Of a stretch of DNA of 64,000 bases, positions 19,635-29,804 are shown in pieces. The number at the start of each line of letters is the position of its first letter. Positions within the stretch are counted from its first letter, which is position 1. Origin of the DNA: Chelonoidis abingdonii. Taxonomy: Eukaryota > Chordata > Testudines > Testudinidae. Position numbers and translations under genes: made by a program. The notes under the pieces are model-generated. The model was not told the DNA's origin, searched no databases, and saw only the letters and a program-made list of their open reading frames with translations. The DNA lies in NCBI RefSeq assembly GCF_003597395.2, contig NC_133770.1:84673694-84737693 (forward strand), in the 5' to 3' direction.

Positions 19635-21150
19635 AGGCCTTGTCTACACTGCAGAGTTTTGTTGACAAAAGTTATGCCACTTTTATTAAACTACTTTAAT
19701 TAAACCACTGTTGCACGTCCACATTATGCTCCTTGTGTCAGTGGAGTGCATTCATATTAGCAGCTCTTGCATCGACACAGAGCAGTGTGTGTAGCTATCC
19801 CACTGCACAACTGGCCGCAGGGTGCTTTGGGAAAGGTTTGCAGTACCTCATGGGGCAGGTACAGCATCACATGATGCAGGTTTCTTAATCCCATCATTTC
19901 ATGGGCATCCTAGTAGCTTGTCAACCACTTTTCAACTGAAGTGTGTGTTCGGGGGAGAGACTGGAACAGAATGTGTGTCGGGGAGGTGTGTGTGTTGGGG
20001 TAGAGTGAGTGTGTCAGCATGCAGTCTCTAAGTTCAGAAAGCAGCCTGACCAACCTATCCTGAGGCAGGGGGAGGGGGACACTGCCCCACACATCAGCCC
20101 TGGCTCTGCATGGCACAGCAGTCTCTTCACGCCACCTCCCCACAGCAGCAGTCCCCTCTCCCTGCCTGCCTATGGTTCTGTGATCAAGATCTCCTCGTCA
20201 GCTTCCTCCTAGCGATGGCCAAGGTGGCTGTCTATAACACCAGGGAGAGGATGTTGGCTGAGGGGGTTCTCTGCGACTGTGGGGCCTATTTCCGATTCTC
20301 CTTCCATTCACACATCTGGACAGAGTTCCTCTGGGCAGAGTCAGCTGGCTCCCTTGATACCTTTGAGGAACAGTGAGTGCTGCCAGGGGTACTCTGCTCA
20401 GTGTCCCCTTCAGGTTCCCTATTTTTGACTCTTTCACCTTCACACCTATCCCTGTTATTTTTTCTGTTGTCCCCCCATAATTACTTGAGTTTCCAGGCCC
20501 TGTGGATACGCCTCATAGGCTGGGAGAGGATCCTTTAGCCATGGGTGGGCTTGCGCCTGCCCACTTCCCTGGAATCCAATAGAATATGGTTCTGTGATTC
20601 CGTCTGAGTTCTCTCATAGCCTCCTCAGCTGCCAGGAGTGGCATCCTCAGCAGCTCTGTGAGCTCTCCGTGCTAAGAAATGTCAAAGCAAAAGCAGCACA
20701 AGACAGCAGTCTCCATGGCACAGCACAACAGCCCCCCCCCAATCCTCGCAGCAGCAGTCTGCCTGTCGCTATGTTCCTAGTGCAAGGGAGAACAGAAGGA
20801 TTACATGTTAATGATTTGCTCTTTGCTGCTGGAGCTGAGCAGCAAACTCAGCTTTCAGAACTTCCTGGAGCTTTGAAAGGGGAGGGGCGCATGTCTGCAG
20901 CGAGGTGCAGGGCAGTCGAGTTCAAAAGAGTGAGCAGAGCGGTCACAGAGGGCATTGTGGGATACTGGGGGAGGCCAGTTATGTCGACATAATGAATGGC
21001 AGCATCTACACTGGTGCTTTGTCATTTTAACTTTGCTGCAAATAGCTCTTTGCCTCTTGTCTACGTGGTTTTATTTTGTTGGCAAAACAGCAGACAATAG
21101 CTTTGTAGGGTGTACACTTCCACTGTTTTGTCAGCAAAGGCTGCCTTTTG
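19635..21150. mobile_element. DNA transposon with GGCCTTGTCTACACTGCAG end, right end lost
   Basis: The left terminus GGCCTTGTCTACACTGCAG (19635) and the tgtcgaca/tgtcagca-rich subterminal words are typical of a turtle non-autonomous DNA transposon. The right side runs to about 21150 and then switches to LTR sequence before the expected inverted terminus. A 5'-truncated LINE is inserted at 20185-20584. No transposase frame. Confidence 0.65.
20185..20584 (+). pseudogene. 5'-truncated LINE with exact 14-bp target duplication
   Basis: Encodes the last residues of a LINE ORF2 (LLAMAKVAVYNTRERMLAEGVLCDCGAYF..., then SAGSLDTFEEQ) followed by a 3' untranslated tail ending ggaatccaatagaa. The flanks are tatggttctgtgat at 20171-20184 and 20585-20598, an exact direct repeat, so this is an independent target-primed insertion. 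A longer sibling copy is at 30811-31463. The protein type resembles the C-terminal region of L1/Tx1-like LINEs; the clade is uncertain. Confidence 0.88.
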
Positions 21151-21154
21151 TCCA

Positions 21155-21620
21155 TATTAAAGGTTACAAGTAAAACAAAAGCACCTGGGGTTAGCAAAGA
21201 GGAGTCCACAAGCCATAAAGAAATAAAAAGAGATAAACCTAATTGCATCTTCCTAGACATTTCCTGATCTACTTACATACCTGGAGTTTCAAATGAGTAG
21301 TTTCTGGTATGATACCGAGAATTTTTCATATCTGGCCCCAAGCTTCTTACAGCATCTCTCTGCCCTGTCTGCCTCTTCCCAGAAGAACAACAACAGACAG
21401 ACAAAGGGGGAATCTTGTTTCAATTTAAAAAGTTCTAGCCTTCCCACTGGCTCTTTTGGCCAGGTGCCTACTCACTTCCTTTTTCCTATGCATAGCAGTG
21501 AGACTTTTTAACCCTTTACGGGTAGAGCAATTAGAGAACAGCTACTAAGAGGGATTTTATAGCTACTGGCTGGCTGGGTGTCCATAAAAGGGAGCTACCT
21601 TGCCCCTTACATTTATCACA
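21155..21620 (-). repeat. Partial LTR of the Gmr1-like family, inverted
   Basis: On the minus strand it matches 3264-3730 of the LTR at 3264-4190: TGTGATAAATG start at 21620, a TATA box (TATAAAA complement at 21555-21561), the ccaaaagagccagtggg block and the ccaggtgcttttgttttac block. The 3' half of the LTR is missing, cut where the DNA transposon 19635-21150 is also cut. Confidence 0.8.
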
Positions 21621-22264
21621 GCCAGATTCTCTGGTTGGCTAAAGTCACTTTATACCTCCTAAGCAGCACCAAGAGATCGTACGGTGGCTAAAGCTGGTTT
21701 GTGAGAAAATCCAGCCTGTTCCCCAGTGCTATATAATATTTCCTCACTCACTTTCACCCTATCTGATTTTTAAAAACCACCAAAACTGATATTTGCTCCT
21801 GAAAATATGGAAAAAAAGTGTTTTCAAAGGTCAAAGTGCCAAATTCCTCCTCAAGCTTCTTGGTGCACAGGGTCGGCACCAGCTGCAACCTCTTTTAGCA
21901 TAGCACAGCAACTCCATACCCAGTAGGTTTCATTTCTCTGTGGGTTGGTGTGGGGGAGGGTTCTGGTCCATGACTCCACTTCCCCTCTACCCTCTTTGTG
22001 GTTATGTGTGTTCCCTTGGTGTCTGTATAAGGAGCAATCCCTGCCCTTTCCCAGAGATCAGAGCTAAAGCCCCTTTTCCTCAAAGACAATAAGAAATATG
22101 CAACATATGTAGCTTTTCAAACAATGCTTTTATAAACAACTTTTAGGAACACACAAAGATAAAGAAGCATAATAATCATAGCACAAGAATTCGCAGCACA
22201 ATAAAAATGGACATAGAGAACGCAGCTTAACTGAAATAGACATTTCACTATAACACTTCATTAT
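21621..22264. other. Gene-free stretch downstream of the receptor pseudogene
   Basis: On the minus strand this is where transmembrane helix 7 and the C-tail of the pseudogene should lie, but no chemokine receptor similarity was seen. Confidence 0.5.
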
Positions 22265-22962
22265 GATAAAAATAAGCCTGACTGCCTTATGTTTTTTCTC
22301 CTTCCTACATCTCAGTAATGTCTATAATCTCTGCATAGCAGAAGATGATAATGACCAGTGGAATGACAAGTCCCAGGATGTTCATCTTTAAAATCTTGGC
22401 TTGATGGATTATGAGAGCTGAAGGTCCAATAAACACCTTCCTTTTTAACAGTGTGAAATATTAAACTTGGAAGAGAGGCTAATATTGCAACACCCCAAAT
22501 GACCACACTTGTGAGGATGCCATAGGTAACTGTCCTAACTTTTATAGTAAACATTGCACAGACAATTGCCAGATATCTATCTATTGTCAAAAGTATTATG
22601 GAAAAGCATAATAGCCCCCTGAAAGAATTTTACACATTGTATTTCCAAAATCCCACTCACATCATGCAGAGTAAGCCCAAAATGGCAGGGAAAGAATAAA
22701 AAGTAAATTGGAATTCACCAGATTCAGCAGATAAATGTCAATCATGCTTCTCAGCCTCTCGTATTTTTTCAGGATCAGTACAACAAGCACATTGCCCACC
22801 AGGCCAAATATCAGCACCAGGGACTAAAGAAGTGGCAGAAACAGGGATGCAAATTGTTTGACATCATTTGTACATGGTGTAGCATCATCATAACTGTAGT
22901 TTTGTGTTGTTGTCAGTATCTCCATCTCTTCTTCACTGAAAAACTGTTGATCTTTTGCTAGC
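22265..22962 (-). pseudogene. CC chemokine receptor pseudogene (CCR2/CCR5-like), unprocessed
   Basis: Minus-strand remains of a seven-helix chemokine receptor. The ATG is at 22925-22923 (MEILTTTQNYSYDD, a Tyr-rich N terminus, then PCTND with the conserved N-terminal Cys). Helix 1 ([15 protein letters not shown]) has an in-frame TAG in place of a Tyr. Helix 2 follows ([20 protein letters not shown]). Helix 3 has lost bases between the [13 protein letters not shown] segment and [10 protein letters not shown]. Helix 4 ([19 protein letters not shown]) is readable. Loop 2 and helix 5 are rearranged by deletion, and similarity ends in helix 6 near 22265. The DRYLAIV motif and helix 4 point to the CCR2/CCR5 group. 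A clean splice acceptor (tttcttcatcctcag) lies 37 bases upstream of the ATG, so the copy was not made from mRNA. It sits on the same strand as the intact receptor at 51.3 kb. Confidence 0.88.
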
Positions 22963-23239
22963 CTGAGGATGAAGAAACAGATGGTTATTTACAAAATACT
23001 ATATGTTATCAGTGTGAAAGACAGGATATACACACTATCCTGTGTAGTCATATGGTTGTGAAAGACATTAAAATGTACTGTGTATGTTGAGTTTCGGCTT
23101 AGAATACCTTTTGCTGTAAACAGTATAACAACTGCTGATATCAAGATGTGAAGAATACTGCAGATGACACTAGCAAAGATTCTAGAGAGTTAACAGAGTG
23201 AGTTTTGTGCAGTTCTTCCAGTATTAACTTCCTTGCCGA
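22963..23239. other. Intron or flank upstream of the receptor pseudogene
   Basis: AT-rich sequence upstream (minus strand) of the splice acceptor at 22963-22964. No exon recognised. Confidence 0.4.
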
Positions 23240-23600
23240 GGGAACACTGGACATGTTCAACTGGACTGCTCACCTTCAGGCAGACAATCAAGCCCTGTAG
23301 GCCCACGTCGTTCAGCTGACTTTGGAGAACCAGCTATTGCAGGAGCAAGTAACACTGTTGTAAGAGCCTCCCCCATGCTTTGGTCTTGACTGGAACATGC
23401 CTGGAGCTCTACCAGAGGGCTCCCCAGTTGCAGGTGCCTATCCAATTGCACATATCTGGCACATCCCAGCAAATTCCCATCATACCGGCCCTCCTTGACT
23501 TGGGCACAGCTGACTGCTTCATATGCACAGCAGCATCCTGGATCCTACACATTTCCTGCAACAGAAGGCCACTCCTTGTAGACTACTGATGGTTGTCATC
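23240..23600 (+). pseudogene. Chromovirus gag N terminus fused to protease
   Basis: A Leu/Gln-rich stretch (HLQADNQAL.. VVQLTLENQLLQEQVT, 23265-23350), typical of the gag start in vertebrate chromoviruses, is followed after about 60 bases by an aspartic protease segment (ALLDLGTADCFI, 23488-23525). The active-site triplet reads D-L-G where D-S/T-G is usual. The capsid and zinc knuckle are missing, so gag has an internal deletion. Confidence 0.65.
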
Positions 23601-25270
23601 TGGTCCAGTAATGGAGGAAACAACTTCCCAAGAGGCTGTGCTTCAAGATCTCTGAAAATCATCACAATTTGGTGTGATCCATTCTCCACTGATCCTCTGT
23701 TTCCTGGCTGGCCCTCCACAAACTGCTTATTTGGTGACAGGCAAAGGAAGTCTATTTTCCGTCAGAATTTTGTTGGCAGCTCTGTACCAGCATCCAAACC
23801 ATGAGAGACTCAGCTGGGAGTGACTGTCCAGACTGAAACTTCTGCTGAAGTTACATCTGAACTTCTCTCAAAATACCAAGACTATGTCGATATTTTTTAA
23901 AAAAAGAATGCAGAAACCCTACCTCTGCATCTAATTGCACGATAGAGCTGCAGCCTGGAGCCAAGATATCATTTGGATGGATTAATGCCATGTCAGAACA
24001 TGAGCTGATAATGCTCCTAGAATACCTCCACGAGAACTTTGCCTCAGGGTTCATCCACAAGTCAACATTGCCAGCTGGTGTACTAGTCCTGTTCATCAAG
24101 AAGAAAGATGGCAGCCTCTGCTTTTGCATTGAGTATTGTTCATTGAATCAGATAACCATCAGGAATTGTTACCTTCTGCTCCTGATTCCTGAGCTGCAGA
24201 GGTGAAAGTAAGCTGGTCCGGTCCAGTCTGGCATGGCATACTGGCAAGAGCCAGTACGCCATGCTGCACTGGACTGGCTTCCCCGGTGGTGATTTAAAGG
24301 GCCCAAGGCTCTAGCCACTGTGGGGAGCCCCGGGCCCTTTAAATCACTGCCAGAGCTCTGGCAGCTTGCCTCGTGCAGGGATATAAAGGGGCCAGTGTCC
24401 CAGCCACTGTAGAGAGCCCCGGACCCTTTAAATCACCCCAGAGCTACCAGCTGCAGAGGCGGCTGGGAGCCCCAGGGCTCAGGGGCAAATTAAAGGGCCT
24501 GGGGCTCCGCCGCTGTGGAGCTCCAGGCCCTTTAAATCACCATGGGAGTCCTGCTGCTGCTCCCAGCTGCTTCTGCAGCTGGTAGCTCTGAGATGGTTTA
24601 AAGGCCCTGGGGCTCCCAGCCACAGCCAGAAAGCCAGGGCCTTTAAATATTGAAAGGACCCGCCTCTTCTGGTTGAGGCCACGCCTCTTCCGGTTGAAGC
24701 CATGCCCCCACTCAGGACTCCAGTGTACAGTAAGTCCTTTAAGTTACTTTCACCCCTGGCTGCTGGATTGTGTGGGGGCTGCCTACATAGTCATTAAATT
24801 GGTCCTATGGGGAACATACAACCTTGGGCAAATGAGGGAAGGGGACAAGTCGAAAACCACCTTCTGGATCTGATATCACCTCTGTGCATATCTTGTAATG
24901 CCTTTCAGATTGACCAAAGCCCTGGCCACCTTCCAACATCATATAAAATTTGTGCTCTGAAACATGTTGGACCAGTACAGAGTAGTCTACCTAGATGACA
25001 CATTGATCTTTTCTGAGTATCTGAAACAGCTTACTGCTCACGTCCAAACAGTCCTGGAATGCCTATAGCAGCATGACCTTTATGCCAAGCTCGAGAAATG
25101 TGCCTTTGATCAGGCCTCCATGGAGATCTGGGCCTTCCTCTTATCTCCAGAAGGGATCCAGATGGATCCATGCAAGGTCCAAGTCGTCCAGAACTGGCTG
25201 ATTCCCTATATGGTATATATGACCTACAACGCTTCCTCGGGTTCGCCAATTTCTATTCATGGTTTATCAT
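23601..25270 (+). pseudogene. Chromovirus reverse transcriptase, interrupted
   Basis: Pre-RT linker at 23830-23990, then RT from MSEHELIMLLEYL (23990) through FIKKKDGSLCFCIEY to LLIPEL, where a DNA transposon interrupts (24197-24758). RT resumes with LDCVGAAYIVIKL and has the active-site YLDD at 24988-24999 followed by TLIFS. The C-terminal RT part continues to about 25260 in shifted frames. Point stops and indels are common. Confidence 0.82.
24197..24758. mobile_element. Non-autonomous hAT-like transposon inside RT
   Basis: 562 bases with ends CAGAGGTGAAAGTAA and the complement of CAGGGGTGAAAGTAA (15-base inverted repeats with one mismatch). The interior has about three repeats of a ccctttaaatcac..gagct unit, often in inverted order, and codes for nothing. 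The interrupted RT codons continue directly on the other side. A clear 8-bp duplication is not visible; only gctg is shared at both edges. Confidence 0.8.
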
Positions 25271-25860
25271 GACTTTTTTCAAAACAAATCGAACCCCTAA
25301 CTGCTCTCCTCCAGAAAAATGCCCAGTTGCATAGGTCTCTCCATGCCCAGCATGCATTCAAACAGCTAAACTTCACTTTTACTACAGCACCCATATTGAC
25401 TCACCCCAATGTCACACAAGCCTTTATTATAGAAACTTATGCCTCCATACAGTGATCAGGGCTGTTCTCTCCCAGCAAATTGGTCCCAAGCAATCACATG
25501 GGCTAGCTCTCATTACTCAAGGGAGTTCACCCCCACAGAGTTAAATTGCAAAATACTTGACAAGGAATCTTGGAAATAAAAACTGCCTTTGCAGAATTAT
25601 GTCACTACCTGGAAGGAGCTCATCACCTGGTCCAGGTATTCACCGACCATAAAAATCTGGAATATCTACATAGAGCAAAGGACTTAATCCAACAGCAGCT
25701 TTGATGGGACCTGTTTTTCTCACAATTAGATTTCATTATCACATACCGCCCTGGATCCCAAAATGGCAAGGTAGATGCCCTGTCCCATGGTACTAACCCA
25801 CCAAGCCCCAGCCAGGACCCAACTCCCATTCTCCAATCCTGTAACTTTCTCAGTGCAGCT
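25271..25860 (+). pseudogene. Chromovirus RNase H
   Basis: Broken-frame RNase H: FKQLNFTFTTAPILTHPNVTQAFIIETYAS (first catalytic Asp replaced by Tyr), then [29 protein letters not shown] and ITYRPGSQNGKVDALS (25740-25780). The last motif closes RNase H and leads toward the integrase as in normal Gypsy order. Confidence 0.78.
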
Positions 25861-26466
25861 TGTCACCAGGATATACTAAGTTTAATACCCATTGCCTCTG
25901 CTTCAGGAAATCTGCCTGATGAGAACAAGCTATTATCAACAAGCAACTGCATGACTCCTGGGAAGAGATCATGTACGTAAGGGAATGCATCTGTTACCAC
26001 AGGACCCACGAAAGTTGCAGTCCTACAACTATGCCATGATTTTCCCCTAGCAGAACACTTGGGGCTCCTCAAGACCTAATAACTAATATCCTGCTCCTTT
26101 TGGTGGCCCTGGATGCACTCAATAATACAGTCATTCATTGCCTCCTGTAATGTTTGTGCCACATCAAAACCCCATGCCACAAGCCCTGTGGCCTTCTCCA
26201 ACCTTGGGCAGCCCATCTTGACCCTGGGCAGCATAGACCTTATTGTAGAATTACCAGAGTCCAAAAAACGTACAATAGTTTTGATTGGTGGTGGTCCACT
26301 TTTCCAAAATGGCCCACTGTGATGCTGGTAAACCAGGTGCCAGATCTTGCCAGGTCTGTAGGTATCAACTCAGCACTGGCAAATTCATAGCTGGAAACCG
26401 GATCAGTTCACCTATGTTAATATTGTTCAAGATAGTTGCTAGACTTGTAAGGATGTGTTTAGTGTT

Positions 26467-26595
26467 CCAGTGGTTCTCAACCTCTGGCCCAATCAGCACA
26501 CAGCTGCGGCACATGTGACATCCTCAGGGCCACACAGGTAGTATTGGATGCTGACTTTGAGGCCCACAATGGTAAATAGGTTGAGAACCACTGGT
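26467..26595. mobile_element. hAT-type MITE inside the solo LTR
   Basis: About 129 bases with ends CCAGTGGTTCTCAACC and GGTTGAGAACCACTGG, a perfect 16-base inverted pair. Same end type as the MITE at 4653-4771. An 8-bp duplication could not be confirmed. Confidence 0.8.
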
Positions 26596-27230
26596 TTATA
26601 TTCTATAAAATACTTGTAAGTTGCTGCATGCATTAATCTTACTTGTAATATCTGTATTCCATGCCAGAAGATAAAATATGTTTGTTTTATCATTGTAAAA
26701 ATCCCTGCTCTGAACTTGTGATCTCAGATGGGAAAAGTGGCTCTCCCCGCCCATCCAGAAGGACTATTAAAATTAAATGGGTCATCATAGGACAATTGCC
26801 CTGTCCACCCATGGAGAAGTATGTGCAGAAGGCCTCATCACATTGGTTTTCATGCTGGAAGAGGGAAATAAAAATAGCTAAGATGAAGATTTGTCATCTC
26901 TCTGCTGCCTGGACTCTTACAGAGGCTGGAGTTAAGAAACAAAAAGCAGCGATCCCTAGGGTCTGTCTGGGTTAAGCCCCAAAAAGACATTTAATGCTGA
27001 CAGATTACTCCATCTCTGTCACCTTTTGAATCAGCTGAAATTCATTTGTGTATATGTCACTTCCTTGAACCTATAAATAACTCACTTCTTTCTTCTTGCT
27101 AATAAACCTTTAGTTAGTTTATTACAGAATTGTCTACGGGGGTTGTCTTTGGTGTGAGATCTGAGGTACAAATTGATTGAGGGCAGTGACTGATTTCTTG
27201 GGACTGGGAGCAACTAGATTATTTTGTGAT

Positions 27231-27265
27231 TTTATTTATTTATCTATTTATTTATTTATTTATTG
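27231..27265. repeat. (TTTA)n microsatellite
   Basis: About nine tttat/ttta units with one interruption (tcta). It lies within the solo LTR. Confidence 0.9.
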
Positions 27266-28464
27266 GTGTAAGTGACCACTTATCACTAGGTCCAGTTTGC
27301 CTAGGTGGCCAGATAGACTGGAGAGCCCCAGGGGACTGTCTGTGACTCCATGGTAAGACTGTTACAGTAATCTAGACATTCACATTTGTTACTACATTGG
27401 TGAAATCTAACTGTAGAACATATCATTGAGGTGTCTGCCCTGCTTGTGACAGTCTGTCCTGATGTTGGCACTCTTGGTGAGACACTCTAGACAGCATGAC
27501 ACCCAGTTCATCCCTTTCACAGGCCTCCTCTTTGCTGAAGACACAACCCAGCGATGGATTAGACATGTTGTCCATCTCCACAGCCTTCTGGCACACATCA
27601 CCTCCGATCGGGGGTCTTAGTTCACGTCCGGTTCTGCACCTGCTGGGGATCCACACATGTCTTTCCTCTGCTTACCGTCCCCTATCCAACAGTCAAATGG
27701 AAAGGGCCAACCAAATCATCAGGCAGTATCTGTGATGCTCCCTCAATAATCACCAGGATGATTGGTCTTCATTTCTCCCTTACGAGGAGTTTGCATACAA
27801 CAACATAGACTATGCGTCTATGGGTCAAAGTCCCATTTTTGCAAACTATGGGTACCACCCTTGTCTCCACCCACAATTACTCACATCCTTTCTCGACCTG
27901 GCTGCCTCAGACCTAATACAGCAGATTCATCTGGCCCAGGAAGAAGTGAAAAATCACTTAGAAATAGCAAAAGCAAACTATAAATGGCATGTGGATCAGC
28001 ATTGATAGCAAGCCCCCATCTACTCAGTGGGACAAAAGGTATGACTCTCCACAGAGCATCTCCAGACAGGCAGACCTGCTCGCAAGATGGAGTTTTGATT
28101 TCTTCGTCCTTTTAAAATTCTACAGAAGGTTAATCCAGTCATATCTGAACTACAACTCCCCCACTCTGTGAAAGGTCACCTGGTGTTTCATGTATCACTT
28201 TTGAAACCCTACACAGAAATCCCTTTTTCTCACAAGACCCAGCCACCTCTGCCACCTCTACAGGTCCAGGGTCACAAGGAATATGTGGTCCATGAAATCC
28301 TGGACTCTAAACATAAACATGGCAAGCTCTGGTATCTTGTTGACTGGAAGGGGTATAGTCCTGAAGAGTGCATCTGGGAATCTGTGGAAAATATACATGT
28401 CCCCACACTTACTAAAGCATTCCATAGCCATCAGCCTGAAAAGCCTGGTCCCACATCATTCTGA

Positions 28465-28874
28465 GGGCACCACTTGGAGAAGATGATGATGAACCCTGAT
28501 CCACAGGGCTCTTAGGAGCTATGAAGTTCCAACCTGCCATCTAGTGACCCACTAATAGTTGCCAGAATAGAAGCTGAACCCCAACAGAGGACTCCAGGCC
28601 TGGAACCAGACTGGCAGAATGCCGAGGGTCCTGATCGATTCACAGCTTATATATGAACTCAGCACGGGAACAGGAAGTTGTCCATTCAACTGGGTTCTCC
28701 CTGCATTGGACTGCTTCCCTTGCAATACCTGCTCCTACGGCCTGCTGCAGATCTCATAGTAACCTCAGCCTGCCTGCCTCCTGACACCTGCCCTCTGGCC
28801 TGCCTTTAACTCTGACCCAGCCTGCCTCCTGCTGCAACTACTAGGTCAGACTGCTCACATCATGGTCATGACAC
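28465..28874 (+). repeat. Probable 3' LTR of the chromovirus
   Basis: Starts just after the integrase stop and ends near tcatgaca. A TATA-like run (cttatatatg) is at 28646-28655 and downstream sequence is pyrimidine-rich. The borders are not supported by a second copy in the window, so this is inferred from position. Confidence 0.45.
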
Positions 28875-29465
28875 AGGCCCATTCTGTACACTGAAAGTAT
28901 CAGGGTCCTGTTGCCCGACCCCTTTCTGTCCCTTCCCTGGGACATGCCCCTGTTCAACCCAGGGTGCCCCAATTCTGTCCCCCCCCCTGCAGCCCCTAAC
29001 CCATTTGCTACTTTCTCTTGCCCACTGCAGCCCCAAGACTGGAGAAGCTCTGTCCCTGTACCAGGGCCCTGAGGCCACAGCGGGGAGTCAGTGCTCCTCC
29101 ATTCCCGGGGCCACATCGGAGGTCCGGGTGCTGAGGCTTGCCCTGCCATCCCCCTGGGGGGACCAGGGTTGCGGTGTTGGGGCTTGCCCTGCCTACCCCA
29201 CGCTCCTGCTGGAGAGTGGAGTTGGGCGTGGAGGTTTCCCTGTCACCTTGTGGCTTCTGCCAGGGATGAGGTTGGAGGTGCTGGGGGCTTCCCCTGCTTC
29301 CCCATGGTTTCTGCCAGGGATGGGTCTGGTGGCACCTGTGGGGATTAGCAGTGGAGCAGAATTCAAAAGGCACAAGCTGTAACTTCCAGTCTATGCAACA
29401 GCTGCCCCAGTATGTGTCCTGTGCCCTAGTATGCAGTGTAGGCAGCACAGAACTGGTGGAACCAG
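28875..29465. other. GC-rich gene-free stretch
   Basis: Rich in cctg/cagg words, with loosely repeated phrases (tctgccagggatg at 29257 and 29311, ggggcttgccctgcc). It opens long but featureless frames on both strands. Probably a decayed GC-rich repeat; no terminal repeats found. Confidence 0.4.
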
Positions 29466-29804
29466 CTCTGCATCTGGGCACTGGGAGCATTGACTTGGGA
29501 CCTTGAAGTCTGCCCTATGATCCCTTTGCCTAGAGCAATACTGAATCTGGCCCTAACAATCTTTCTATATGTCCTATTTGTAGGGTTGAAACACCATCTT
29601 ACACTTTTTAGTACATATGGGGAAAGCATAAGCAAAGATTGTGGTTTCGATCAGTTTGCAAAATGTGCTTTCACACTTACAAAAGTTAACTTATCAGACC
29701 ACAGAACCTGATACCACAGCCTCTGTCTGCTCTCCTCCATCTTCTCAAAAGAGGAGATAGTGGTATCTTAGGTACTATGGTGTGGTCAATATTGGTGCAT
29801 AGAG
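29466..29804 (+). repeat. 340-bp direct repeat, copy A
   Basis: Direct repeat of 37526-37866. About 22 differences over 340 bases by hand count, mostly transitions, with about 103 central bases (29583-29685) identical. Both strands have small open frames in both copies, but none resembles a known family. Nothing in the flanks is shared, so the repeat is not part of a longer duplication here. Confidence 0.85.

Larger units (their letters stand above)
26318..27501 (+). repeat. Solo LTR inserted in the chromovirus integrase
   Basis: 1184 bases starting TGTGATGCTGG and ending CAGCATGACA. It is flanked by cccac (26313-26317) and cccag (27502-27506), a 5-bp duplication with one change. A polyadenylation-like AATAAA is at 27101-27106, and a TTTA microsatellite at 27231-27265. 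A MITE at 26467-26595 lies inside it. No internal retroviral genes remain. The orientation is inferred from the polyadenylation-like site. Confidence 0.78.
25861..28464 (+). pseudogene. Chromovirus integrase with C-terminal chromodomain
   Basis: The zinc-finger part and early core lie at 25980-26317 (SFIASCNVCATSKPH, then DLIVELPESK, and VVVHFSKMAH). A solo LTR (26318-27501) separates these from the rest of the core (27507-27733: HSLLAHITSDRGS, LGIHTCLSSAYRPLSN, MERANQIIRQYL). The C-terminal region follows (27820-28200). The end is a chromodomain at about 28270-28450 (EYVVHEILDSKHKHGKLWYL, VDWKGYSPEECIWE). Chromodomains steer integration toward marked chromatin in this group. The chromodomain frame (28168-28464) is intact. 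Confidence 0.87.
23240..28874 (+). mobile_element. Chromodomain Ty3/Gypsy retrotransposon (chromovirus), nested
   Basis: Plus-strand element in standard order: gag start, protease, RT, RNase H, integrase, chromodomain, then a probable LTR. Three other elements lie inside it: a small DNA transposon at 24197-24758 in RT, a solo LTR at 26318-27501 in integrase, and a MITE within that LTR. Gag is largely deleted between its N-terminal coiled part and protease. Stops and shifts are frequent. Confidence 0.85.

Noticed and set aside
27231..27265. CRISPR-like array of short repeats
   Set aside because: A simple TTTA microsatellite without spacers, in a vertebrate LTR.
26357..27501. LTR start at the TGTAGG word at 26357
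   Set aside because: A start at 26318 gives TG..CA ends, a 5-bp duplication and continuous integrase residues, so it was preferred.
29490..29711. 73- and 104-codon frames in the 340-bp repeat copies as a small gene
   Set aside because: The copy A frame is stopped where copy B continues, the antisense frame is equally open, and no known motif is visible. Kept as a repeat only.
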